Shown here: one piece after another, positions 24,887-36,338 of the stretch
Layout of the letters: every line of letters starts with the position of its first letter
Numbering within the stretch: position 1 is the stretch's first letter
NCBI GenBank assembly: GCA_029243385.1
Contig: JAQWSC010000012.1
Span: forward strand, 1 to 48,423
Direction: 5' to 3'
DNA: 48,423 nt
Origin: Flavobacteriaceae bacterium
GTDB taxonomy: Bacteria > Bacteroidota > Bacteroidia > Flavobacteriales > Flavobacteriaceae
The notes under the pieces: model-generated
Told to the model about the DNA's origin: nothing
Databases searched by the model: none
The model's input: the letters and a program-made list of their open reading frames with translations, nothing else
Translations under genes and position numbers: made by a program

Positions 24887-25339
24887 TTAATCTATAAGTT
24901 TAGCTACGATTTGCAAGCACGATTGATAAACCAATTGGTAAACTAGTTCAAACCCATCGTCATCGTAGTAAGGGTCGGGTACTTCATCAACATCCAACCC
25001 AGCTGCTTGAGTAAGCAGTCGGACTTTGCTGAGGTTTTCTTTGTTTTGGCATAGCTTTACCACGTTTTGATAGTTGCTTGGATCCATTACAAATATGTGA
25101 TCAAACAAATCAAAATCCTCGGAATGGAATTTCCTTGCTTTTTGTTGCGATATGTCCAGCCCGTATTTTTTTGCTACTGCAATCGACCGAGGGTCGGGAG
25201 CACTTCCGATATGATAACCACCTGTTCCTGCCGAATCAACAGTGAAATCATTGGAAGGTAGAAGATTTTCAAAAATACCGTGTGCTAGGGGTGAACGACA
25301 AATGTTTCCCAAACAAACAACAAGTACTCTTGTCTTCAT
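24887..25339 (-). CDS. Low-molecular-weight protein-tyrosine phosphatase
   Basis: A 150-residue cytoplasmic phosphatase with the active-site loop CLGNICRSP (C9, R15) right at the N-terminus and the general-acid motif VPDPYYDDD near residue 119. Members dephosphorylate tyrosines on autokinases in capsule and polysaccharide export; others reverse arginine phosphorylation. No tyrosine kinase is adjacent. It starts 6 bases after the dnaA stop on the same strand. Confidence 0.93.
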   Translation of the reverse strand: MKTRVLVVCLGNICRSPLAHGIFENLLPSNDFTVDSAGTGGYHIGSAPDPRSIAVAKKYGLDISQQKARKFHSEDFDLFDHIFVMDPSNYQNVVKLCQNKENLSKVRLLTQAAGLDVDEVPDPYYDDDGFELVYQLVYQSCLQIVAKLID

Positions 25340-25345
25340 GATGTG

Positions 25346-26773
25346 CTATATAGAAAGCTTTTTGGACAAATCCTCTACGTATTTACGAAACTGTTTGTCT
25401 GTAAACGATAAATTGTCAACTGTTTTACAGGCATGCAATACAGTGGCATGATCTCTTTGTCCAATCTGAGAACCGATACTAGCTAAAGACGCTTTGGTAA
25501 ATTTTTTCGCAAAAAACATAGCCAGTTGTCGAGCTTGGACAATGTGTCGTTTTCGAGTTTTCGATTGCAGAGTAGATACGTCCATCTGAAAATATTCCGA
25601 GACCACTTTTTGGATGTAGTCGATAGAAACTTCTCTTTTGGTGTTTTTCACAAACTTATCCACCACTTGTTTTGCCAATTCAATGGTTACTTCTCTTTTG
25701 TTAAAAGAAGATTGAGCTATTAAGGATATGATAGCACCTTCGAGTTCTCTTACATTGGATTTAATACTTTTGGCAACGTACTCAACGATTTCATCAGAAA
25801 TATCGACTCCGTCTCTATATAGCTTGTTGCGAAGAATGGAAACTCGTGTTTCAAAATCAGGACGTTGTAATTCTGCCGAAAGTCCCCACTTGAATCTAGA
25901 CAAAAGTCGCTGTTCAATATCTTGCATATCGACTGGCGCTTTGTCTGAGGTAAGAATAACTTGTTTTCCATTTTGATGCAAATGATTGAAGATGTGGAAA
26001 AATACATCTTGAGTTCCTGATTTTCCAGAGAAAAACTGAACATCATCAATAATGAGAATATCAATGACTTGATAAAAGTGGATGAAATCGTTTCTGTTGT
26101 TTTTCTTAACAGCCTCAATATATTGTTGGGTAAACTTTTCAGCCGAAATATATAAAACGGTTTTTTCGGGAGATCGTTCTTTAATATAAACGCCAATAGC
26201 ATGCGCTAAATGTGTTTTTCCAAGCCCAACTCCACCAAAAATAAGGAGCGGGTTGAAAGAAGTTCCTCCTGGCTTTTTGGCAACGGCAATCCCTGCCGAA
26301 CGAGCCAATCGATTGGAATCGCCCTCCAAAAAATTATCAAAATTATAACTGGCATTAAGCTGCGACTCGATCTTTAAATTTCGAATCCCAGGAATAATGA
26401 ATGGGTTTTTAAGTTCAGAGTGGCTGTTCTTTAAAGGAGCATCAACTTCTTGGCTTTTAATACTGCCTCTGTTTTCACTTGGAATTTTTTCAGTAAAAGG
26501 AGACTTGTTCCCGAAGGTGTTCTCCATCTTGATGATATACACCAAGCGTGCTTGTTCCCCCAGCTCTTTGGTGAGCGCTACTTTTAATATTTTTACATAG
26601 TGTTCCTCGAGCCATTCATAGAAAAATTTACTCGGTACTTGAATACTTAGCACTTTTGAATTTAGCTTGACTGGAACAATGGGTTCAAACCATGTTTTGT
26701 ATGCCTGCGGTTGAATATTGTCTTTCACAAATTTTAGACATTCCCCCCATACCGATTCCGCAGTAACTTGCAT
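25346..26773 (-). CDS. dnaA: Chromosomal replication initiator DnaA
   Basis: AAA+ ATPase that binds DnaA boxes at oriC and melts the origin. The 475-residue sequence has domain I (about 1-80, helicase-loading), a variable linker, the AAA+ domain with Walker A FGGVGLGKTHLA (180-188 core) and Walker B ILIIDDVQF, and the C-terminal domain with the signature RDHATVLHACKTV that reads DnaA boxes. No dnaN, gyrB or rpmH adjoins, which is normal for Bacteroidota. No box cluster was seen in the 178-base gap upstream, so this need not be the origin. Confidence 0.97.
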   Translation of the reverse strand: MQVTAESVWGECLKFVKDNIQPQAYKTWFEPIVPVKLNSKVLSIQVPSKFFYEWLEEHYVKILKVALTKELGEQARLVYIIKMENTFGNKSPFTEKIPSENRGSIKSQEVDAPLKNSHSELKNPFIIPGIRNLKIESQLNASYNFDNFLEGDSNRLARSAGIAVAKKPGGTSFNPLLIFGGVGLGKTHLAHAIGVYIKERSPEKTVLYISAEKFTQQYIEAVKKNNRNDFIHFYQVIDILIIDDVQFFSGKSGTQDVFFHIFNHLHQNGKQVILTSDKAPVDMQDIEQRLLSRFKWGLSAELQRPDFETRVSILRNKLYRDGVDISDEIVEYVAKSIKSNVRELEGAIISLIAQSSFNKREVTIELAKQVVDKFVKNTKREVSIDYIQKVVSEYFQMDVSTLQSKTRKRHIVQARQLAMFFAKKFTKASLASIGSQIGQRDHATVLHACKTVDNLSFTDKQFRKYVEDLSKKLSI

Positions 26774-26873
26774 TTAAAAGAAAAAATTTATATGTTGTGG
26801 TTAGTTTTGGATTTAAAATTTTTAGCACTTCAAATCCTCTACAAATATGTGAACAATTTTTATTAAAAAAAAA

Positions 26874-26881
26874 TACTTTTG
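26874..26881 (+). promoter_or_regulatory. Possible -7 box for the thioesterase gene
   Basis: TACTTTTG fits TAnnTTTG, 70 bases before the thioesterase ATG, in the very AT-rich gap between the divergent dnaA and thioesterase genes. No -33 partner is evident. Confidence 0.35.
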
Positions 26882-26951
26882 CTATTGAATATTAAAAAAA
26901 AAATACGCATATTATAAGCATCATCTTCCCTTAAAAAAAGTAAACAATTTC

Positions 26952-27374
26952 ATGTCATTTTGTAAGAAAAAACACAATATTCCTGTTCGATACGGAGAAA
27001 CTGACCAAATGGGATACGTTTACCACGGAAACTATGCTCAATTTTTGGAAATCGGAAGAATTGAATGGTTACGCTCCATGGGGTTTTCTTACAGTAAAAT
27101 GGAAGAGGATGGTATTTTGCTTCCTGTTTTGAAGTTAGAGTTGGATTTCAAAAAATCTGCTTTCTTTGATGACACACTAACTATTCAGACTTCGTTGAGA
27201 GAAATTCCCTCTTACTATATAGAATTTGATTACCAAATTGTTAATCAGCACAACGATTTGTTATGTACGGCATATACTCGACTGGTCTTTTTAGCATCGG
27301 CTTCAAGAAAACCCATTCGGTGCCCAAAAAATATTTTGGAAGCTATTAAAAAAGAGTCTGATTCCGATATATAA
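26952..27374 (+). CDS. Acyl-CoA thioesterase, YbgC/FadM (hot-dog fold) family
   Basis: A 140-residue single hot-dog domain protein that hydrolyses acyl-CoA thioesters. The family signature is RYGETDQMGYVYHGNYAQFL with catalytic aspartate D18, followed by E33 in FLEIGRIEW. The substrate (short acyl, aromatic or long chain) cannot be predicted. Its last 29 bases overlap, tail to tail, the end of ribD on the other strand; both frames are complete. Confidence 0.9.
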   Translation: MSFCKKKHNIPVRYGETDQMGYVYHGNYAQFLEIGRIEWLRSMGFSYSKMEEDGILLPVLKLELDFKKSAFFDDTLTIQTSLREIPSYYIEFDYQIVNQHNDLLCTAYTRLVFLASASRKPIRCPKNILEAIKKESDSDI

Positions 27375-28392
27375 AAAGTTCATCTTCTCCAATAAGTGAT
27401 TTGTCAACAAGTATTTCTTGAAGTTTGGGCGCTTTGACACCTTTTGTGAAGCTTTGATTTCCTCTAAATACCCTTGCTTCGTCCCATAGATTTTCATTGA
27501 TAAACGTTTGCAAGGTTTTGCTACCTCCCTCCACAATGATTGATTGAATGTTTTGCTGATGTAAATGATTGCATATTTGTTGAGCCAAAGGCTTGGAAAA
27601 ATCCACTGTTGCAAACCGAACATTGTTAGGATAACCCTTTCCTGATTTTTGAGAAATTAGTAACGTTTCAGCTTTGGAATCAAACACATTGGCTTTGCGG
27701 TCAATTTTCAACGCTCGATCAATAACTATCCGTAGGGGTTGATTTCCGTCTACTCCCCTCGCTGTTAATTGGGGATTGTCGTCAATTACAGTTTGTGTGC
27801 CTACTAAAATGGATTGTTCTTCAGTGCGCCATTGATGCACTTTGTTTCGTGATTTTTTACCAGTAATCCAAACAGGTGCTTGTTGACTTCGTTTTTGAGG
27901 AGCTATAAATCCGTCGGTCGTCTCAGCCCATTTCAATACGATGTAAGGTCTCTTTTTTTGATGAAAGTAAAAAAATCGACGATTCAGTTCCTGTGCCTCT
28001 TTTTTAAGGACTCCTAGGGTCACATTTATTCCTGCAGATTGTAATTGTTCGATTCCCTTTCCAGCTACCTTCGAATGAGGATCTTGAGTTCCGATAACCA
28101 CATTAGGGATTTCTTTAGAAATAATGAGTTGACTGCACGGAGGTGTTTTTCCTGTATGGCAACATGGCTCCAAGTTCACATAAAGAGTGGCTTTTTTTAA
28201 CAAATGCTTTTCTGTGACATTGTTAATAGCATTTACTTCGGCGTGGGGATGCCCTGCTTGTTGATGATATCCTTCACCAATAATTTTGTCATTATATACA
28301 ACAACACTTCCTACCATGGGATTAGGATAGGTGTGACCCTTTGCTTTTTCAGCAAGGTCCAAACATCGTTGCATAAATTTTTGGTGGTTCAT
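27346..28392 (-). CDS. ribD: Bifunctional riboflavin biosynthesis deaminase/reductase
   Basis: Carries out two steps of riboflavin synthesis: deamination of the pyrimidine from GTP, then NADPH reduction of the ribose side chain. The 348-residue protein has an N-terminal cytidine-deaminase-like domain with zinc ligands H50 (PHAEV, catalytic E52), C77 and C86 (EPCCHTGKTPPC), and a C-terminal reductase domain (about 145-348) with RPYIVLKWAETTDG and IIVEGG. The frame is open 10 codons further upstream, but ATG 28392 (MNHQKFMQRC) suits the family and the -7 box. It stands alone, with no other rib gene nearby. Confidence 0.95.
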   Translation of the reverse strand: MNHQKFMQRCLDLAEKAKGHTYPNPMVGSVVVYNDKIIGEGYHQQAGHPHAEVNAINNVTEKHLLKKATLYVNLEPCCHTGKTPPCSQLIISKEIPNVVIGTQDPHSKVAGKGIEQLQSAGINVTLGVLKKEAQELNRRFFYFHQKKRPYIVLKWAETTDGFIAPQKRSQQAPVWITGKKSRNKVHQWRTEEQSILVGTQTVIDDNPQLTARGVDGNQPLRIVIDRALKIDRKANVFDSKAETLLISQKSGKGYPNNVRFATVDFSKPLAQQICNHLHQQNIQSIIVEGGSKTLQTFINENLWDEARVFRGNQSFTKGVKAPKLQEILVDKSLIGEDELFIYRNQTLF

Positions 28393-28419
28393 TTTTGTAA
28401 AATGTGTATCTTCACACTG

Positions 28420-28427
28420 CAAAAATA
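28420..28427 (-). promoter_or_regulatory. -7 box for ribD
   Basis: On the minus strand TATTTTTG lies 27 bases before the ATG at 28392. The open-frame start at 28422 would fall inside this box, which supports the shorter protein. Confidence 0.5.
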
Positions 28428-28436
28428 GACTAAAAA

Positions 28437-28933
28437 TTGAAAGTATCTTCCGACTGGAAAATCAGAGAAATTGAACCTTCCGACAACTCAAGTTTGGCGA
28501 CTGTTTTGAGAACGGTTCTGCTAGAAATGGGTGTTCCCAAAGTGGGTACTGCCTATGCTGATCCCGAATTGGATTCCATGTATCATGCATATGACGTGGC
28601 TCGAAGTGCGTATTTTGTGGTTACTTATAAAAACCAGGTGCTGGGAGGCGCCGGAATTGCTCCGCTTGCTGATGAAGATGCAACTGTTTGCGAGCTTCAA
28701 AAAATGTATTTTTTACCCAAATCAAGAGGTTTGGGATTGGGAAAAAAAATGATTCAAATTTGCTTGAATTATGCAAAAAACAATGGATTTACTCAGTGCT
28801 ATTTAGAAACTATGCCCAATATGAAGCAAGCACAAGGACTTTATCAACACATGGGTTTTCAATATATCGAAACTCCGATGGGGGATACAGGGCATTTTTC
28901 TTGTCCAGTTTGGATGATTAAGTCGTTGAATTA

Positions 28934-28934
<1 letters not shown>
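28437..28934 (+). CDS. GNAT-family N-acetyltransferase
   Basis: A 165-residue acetyltransferase. The acetyl-CoA binding motif A is LPKSRGLGLGKKMIQICL (about 92-109). It is preceded by the usual beta strand with ELQKMYF and followed by the YLETMPNM and GLYQHMGFQ segments. The acceptor is unknown. It starts at TTG (28437), because no ATG exists before the conserved N-terminal strand WKIREIEPSD. Its stop overlaps the prmC ATG as TAATG. It could acetylate a small molecule or a protein N-terminus. Confidence 0.85.
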
Positions 28935-32679
<3,745 letters not shown>

Positions 32680-32680
<1 letters not shown>

Positions 32681-33450
32681 TATTCAGCTATTTTATTGAT
32701 TACAAGTCGTTGATCAAGAGTGCTTTGAAGGGTGTCCTTTTTAGAAAAATGATCAATTAGTACAGAACGGATTTTATAGTTGGTGTAGTGAACTTCTTCT
32801 GGGTTTTCAAAAAACACCATTTGATCCCCTCCTCGGAACAAATAGTCGGAAGTAGCAACATAATAAGACTTTAAGGGATCAAATTTTTTGCCCTGAATGG
32901 TAGCATTGATTTTTTGACCAGAAATTATGACCCTAGCCCCAGCAATAGGATGTGCCTTTTGATACTTTGATAGATACGTAAAGAGTTCTTTAACTTTCTG
33001 ACCGGACATTTTAAGTACTACCACCGAATTTTCGAAAGGCATCACATTGTAGGCGGTTTTGACAGTAACAGCTCCTTTTTTAATCTGATCTCGAATGCCT
33101 CCGTAGTTAAGTAGGCAAAAGTCAATTTTGTTTTTGGTTTTGGATTGAAATAATGGGCTTACCTCTTCCATGATAGCATCTGCCATAAGATTTCCAATAG
33201 TAGACTCCATTGCTCCATCATTTCTATGCATTGTTGTTGGCGTATAACTAACGACTTCATGTATACTTTTATCAAGATTTTTGGTGTAAGGTTCTATAAA
33301 AGATAAGATTGTTGAATCTACGGCAGTATTTTTGTTGATTTCAATTCTAGTGTACTCATAATTAATAAGTTTGTTTGATTTGAAATCACAACCTAAAAAG
33401 AAGATTGTTGTAAATAAAACAATTTGTGGTTTTTTTATATAATTAATCAT
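32680..33450 (-). CDS. Lipoprotein with the C-terminal (substrate-binding) domain of 5'-nucleotidases
   Basis: A 256-residue protein that aligns with the UshA C-terminal domain. It has ESTIGNLMADAIME, LNYGGIRDQI (the substrate-contact asparagine and arginine), AYNVMPFENSVVV, and ATSDYLFRGGDQM. A signal peptide with lipobox FFLGC makes it a lipoprotein. It is translated before and coupled with the catalytic half, in the reverse of the order in a normal single-chain enzyme. The two halves therefore reach the envelope by different routes (this one by Sec/lipoprotein, the partner by Tat) and would have to join there. Confidence 0.88.
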
Positions 33451-33458
33451 AACAAGGC

Positions 33459-33488
33459 TTGAAATGAGTATAATAATGTGTATTTTTG
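33459..33488 (+). promoter_or_regulatory. Promoter for the DUF6913-dapA pair
   Basis: TTG (33459-33461), a 19-base spacer and TATTTTTG (33481-33488), in the divergent gap. It ends 16 bases before the ATG at 33505. Confidence 0.65.
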
Positions 33489-33504
33489 AACTCGATATAA
33501 ATAT

Positions 33505-34029
33505 ATGCTTTTAAACTCGCTGAAAAAACAAATCCTAAGAAAAAAAATTGACTCGAAACTTAGAAAAGTGGATAGTCAATTAAAGGATAAATCCATGCCT
33601 ATCAAAACCGTTGGGTGTTTGATTGATGGAAGTTTGATTTCGAATTTGTCTTATTTTAGGGAGTTGTCATCAGTATTGAATGTTCATACGAACAACATAT
33701 TTATGTTAACGTATAACGATGACAAAAAGGCTGAGCCATATTCCATTGGATTGACAGCACTTAGAACATCAATTTCATGGAAATCTGACATTGTTTCGGA
33801 TGACGCCAAGGAGTTTATGTCCAGGGATTACGATTTGTTGATTAATTATTTCAAAAAATCAAATTCCGTTTTAGGCTTGATTTCTGCTCATACAAATGCT
33901 TTTTTTAGGGTTGGTTTCGAAACTATAGACAATCGATTTAATGATTTGATTTTTTCAAGCCAAATGTTGGAAAAAGATATTTTTAAAATCGAGTTGGAGC
34001 GCTATTTAAAAATTATGAATAAGATATGA
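33505..34029 (+). CDS. DUF6913-like protein of unknown function, coupled to dapA
   Basis: A 174-residue cytoplasmic-looking protein with a basic N-terminus (LKKQILRKKIDSKLRKVDSQ), no signal peptide and no enzymatic motif I recognise. The middle (KTVGCLIDGS, NIFMLTYNDD) looks like an alpha/beta fold. It resembles the DUF6913 family, which I recall beside dapA in Flavobacteriia. Its TGA overlaps the dapA ATG (ATGA), so the two are made together; a role tied to lysine/diaminopimelate synthesis is only a guess from position. Confidence 0.75.
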   Translation: MLLNSLKKQILRKKIDSKLRKVDSQLKDKSMPIKTVGCLIDGSLISNLSYFRELSSVLNVHTNNIFMLTYNDDKKAEPYSIGLTALRTSISWKSDIVSDDAKEFMSRDYDLLINYFKKSNSVLGLISAHTNAFFRVGFETIDNRFNDLIFSSQMLEKDIFKIELERYLKIMNKI

Positions 34030-34925
34030 ATAGGTCGAGTTTTATAGGAACGGGAGTGGCTATGGTGACTCCTTTTAACCAAGATGGTTCGATAGATTTT
34101 TCATCCATTCAACCTTTGGTTGATTTTGTTATTTCTGGCGGAGTAGATTATTTAGTTGTTTTGGGAACTACTGCAGAAACGGCCACGTTGTCTGTTGCTG
34201 AAAAGCGAGCTGTTATGGATGCTTTTATTCAGGCAAACAATGAACGTGTTCCGTTAGTACTGGGAATGGGAGGCAACAATACTCAGGCCTTGGTCAATGA
34301 ATTTAAGGAAACCGATTTTTCAGGTTTTAGTGCAGTTTTGTCGGTTTCACCGTATTACAACCGCCCAAGTCAAGAAGGTATATATCGTCATTTTTGTGAA
34401 CTGTCAAAAGCATCAACACTTCCGATTATTTTGTACAATGTTCCCCAACGAACAGCATCCAATATGGAGGTCGAAACCGTACTTCGAATTGCAAATGATT
34501 GTTCTAATGTAATAGGAATTAAAGAAGCCAAAGGAGATATTCATCAAGCCAAAGAATTGATTGCTAAACGACCTTCTGGATTTTTAGTAATTTCTGGTGA
34601 TGACACTTTAGCTCTTTCAATGGTTTTAGAAGGAGGAGATGGTGTTATCTCTGTAATTGGCGGAGGTTTCCCTAATGAGTTTTCTGAAATAATTTCATTA
34701 GGACTTTCTCACAATGCTGATTTAGCTACTCAGAAACAAGCAAAATTATCCAAAGCAATCCAATTGATTTATGAAGAAGGCAATCCAGTAGGGATCAAAT
34801 CTGTTTTATCTCATCGAGGATTGTGCACGGATAAGGTTCGCTTGCCTTTGGTGTCTGCTTCAAAATCGCTTTCTGATCGAATTAAAGATTGTTGTTTAAA
34901 ATTTCATGATTTTGTAGGAATTTAA
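34026..34925 (+). CDS. dapA: 4-Hydroxy-tetrahydrodipicolinate synthase
   Basis: Condenses pyruvate with aspartate semialdehyde, the first committed step to diaminopimelate and lysine. The 299-residue (beta/alpha)8 enzyme has GTTAETATL (T48, T49), Y137 and R142 in YNVPQRT, and the Schiff-base lysine K166 in IGIKEAKGD. All match the E. coli catalytic set (T44, Y133, R138, K161). It is translated through the ATGA overlap with the upstream gene. No terminator was seen in the 255-base gap that follows. Confidence 0.97.
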   Translation: MNRSSFIGTGVAMVTPFNQDGSIDFSSIQPLVDFVISGGVDYLVVLGTTAETATLSVAEKRAVMDAFIQANNERVPLVLGMGGNNTQALVNEFKETDFSGFSAVLSVSPYYNRPSQEGIYRHFCELSKASTLPIILYNVPQRTASNMEVETVLRIANDCSNVIGIKEAKGDIHQAKELIAKRPSGFLVISGDDTLALSMVLEGGDGVISVIGGGFPNEFSEIISLGLSHNADLATQKQAKLSKAIQLIYEEGNPVGIKSVLSHRGLCTDKVRLPLVSASKSLSDRIKDCCLKFHDFVGI

Positions 34926-35134
34926 ATTATATTTTTTTCCTTTTAATTTTATTTCTCTCTTTATTTAAGCTAATATTAGCTACTTTTATCATTTTTTTAC
35001 TTTAAATTTAATTATTACTCATGATTTTTGAATTTTCATGTGTAAGAAATTTCTTTATATTTTGTGCTACATTGATTTAAAACATAAAACGTTAAAGTTA
35101 TAATAATAAAGCAGGAGAACGCCTTTAGGATTGC

Positions 35135-35142
35135 TATATTTG
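35135..35142 (+). promoter_or_regulatory. -7 box upstream of bamD (distal)
   Basis: TATATTTG, an exact TAnnTTTG match 38 bases before the bamD ATG. It is flanked by the inverted hexamers AACGCC/GGCGTT. No -33 TTTG. Confidence 0.5.
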
Positions 35143-35168
35143 GCGTTTGTTTTTGAAAATGATTTGAT

Positions 35169-35176
35169 TACATTTG
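35169..35176 (+). promoter_or_regulatory. -7 box abutting the bamD start (proximal)
   Basis: TACATTTG ends only 4 bases before the bamD ATG. A transcript from it would be leaderless or nearly so. Confidence 0.45.
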
Positions 35177-35180
35177 CGAT

Positions 35181-35999
35181 ATGATTAATAAATTACAAAC
35201 CTTTTTTGTAGCCCTTGTTGGTTTCTTGATGATTTCTTCGTGCAGTGATTACCAAAAGGTGCTTAAAAATGAAGATGTTAAAGCCAAATACGAAATGGCT
35301 CAATTGCTTTATGAGCAAGAAGATTACAAGCGAGCAAGCCGACTTTACGAACAAATTCTTCCTAGATACCGTGGCAAACCGCAAGGGGAACGAATTACTT
35401 TTTTCTATGCCAATTCTTTGTTGAAAACCAAAGATTATTTTTTAGCAGCTTATCAGTTTGAAACGTTTCAAAAGGCTTTTCCTAAAAGTGATAAAGTTGC
35501 TGAGGCTCTTTACAATGAGGCTTATTGTTATTTTGTTGAGTCTGCTGTTTTTAGTTTGGATCAGTCTCCCACCGTCCAAGCACTTGACAAGCTGCAAGAG
35601 TTTATCAACCGACATCCTGAATCTGAATTGATGCCGGAAGCTAACAATATGGCTCAAGAACTTCAGTACACATTAGAGAAAAAAGCTTTTGAGATTGCAA
35701 AACAATACAATACCATTCGAGATTATAAAGCAGCTATAGTTTCTCTGAATAGTTTTATATCTAGTTATCCAGGAACTCCCTTTAGAGAAGATGCCTTGTT
35801 CTATCAATTTGAATCATCGTACTATCTTGGGGTAAATAGTGTACAATCCAAAAAACTTGAGCGTCTAAAAAATGCCCAAAAAATTTACGATAAGTTCGTT
35901 GAATACTACCCAGAATCCGAGTATGCAAAAAAATCATCAAAGATGATGCAGACTATCGCCGAAGAAATCACTAAATTTGTACCCACTAAAAAAAGTTAA
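35181..35999 (+). CDS. bamD: Outer membrane assembly lipoprotein BamD
   Basis: Part of the BAM complex that folds beta-barrel proteins into the outer membrane. The 272-residue protein has a lipoprotein signal with lipobox ISSC (cysteine 21), followed by tandem TPR-like helical pairs (AQLLYEQEDYKRASRLYEQI, then repeats at about 70, 110, 170 and 215). It heads a plus-strand series with rpoZ, coaBC and DUF4835. YfiO/ComL is the same family. Confidence 0.9.
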   Translation: MINKLQTFFVALVGFLMISSCSDYQKVLKNEDVKAKYEMAQLLYEQEDYKRASRLYEQILPRYRGKPQGERITFFYANSLLKTKDYFLAAYQFETFQKAFPKSDKVAEALYNEAYCYFVESAVFSLDQSPTVQALDKLQEFINRHPESELMPEANNMAQELQYTLEKKAFEIAKQYNTIRDYKAAIVSLNSFISSYPGTPFREDALFYQFESSYYLGVNSVQSKKLERLKNAQKIYDKFVEYYPESEYAKKSSKMMQTIAEEITKFVPTKKS

Positions 36000-36012
36000 T
36001 TCCCTTGTAATT

Positions 36013-36333
36013 ATGGATTTAAAGAAAACAGAAGCTCCAATAAGTACCGTTACTTACGACCGTAACGACGTTGATTCACAAACTGAAAATATCTATGAAG
36101 CTATTGCTATTGCTTCTAAGCGCGCTGTTCAGATTAACGAAGAAATCAAAAGAGAACTTCTAAACAAGTTGGAAGAATTTGCTACGCCAACTGAAAATCT
36201 TGAAGAGATTTTTGAAAACAAAGAACAAATAGAAGTTTCAAAGTTTTATGAAAAACTTCCAAAACCTCACGCAATTGCCATTGAAGAATGGTTAAACGAA
36301 AAAATATACTACCGAAATACTGACGAAAAATAA
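36013..36333 (+). CDS. rpoZ: RNA polymerase omega subunit
   Basis: A 106-residue small subunit that stabilises the beta' chain. The Bacteroidota form is divergent, but NIYEAIAIASKRAVQINEEI keeps the characteristic helix that contacts beta'. The frame is open 12 codons earlier, inside the bamD end, but the ATG at 36013 (MDLKKTEAPIS) is the normal start, 13 bases after the bamD stop. It lies 5 bases before coaBC, a neighbourhood typical of Flavobacteriia. Confidence 0.88.
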   Translation: MDLKKTEAPISTVTYDRNDVDSQTENIYEAIAIASKRAVQINEEIKRELLNKLEEFATPTENLEEIFENKEQIEVSKFYEKLPKPHAIAIEEWLNEKIYYRNTDEK

Positions 36334-36338
36334 AAGAT

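Larger units (their letters stand above)
34926..35180 (+). other. Intergenic region between dapA and bamD, AT-rich
   Basis: This 255-base stretch, one of the longest non-coding gaps, is very T- and A-rich, has no frame of credible coding character and no recognisable RNA gene. It carries two -7 boxes, TATATTTG at 35135-35142 and TACATTTG at 35169-35176. AACGCC (35118-35123) and GGCGTT (35142-35147) could pair around the first box. Confidence 0.6.

Noticed and set aside
25750-26202. Minus-strand 150-codon frame inside dnaA
   Set aside because: It is a shifted frame over the conserved AAA+ domain of DnaA with low-complexity composition.
26774-26951. Replication origin upstream of dnaA
   Set aside because: The gap is AT-rich, but only imperfect DnaA-box-like nonamers (two mismatches from TTATCCACA) occur, with no cluster. 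dnaN, gyrB and rpmH are absent too.
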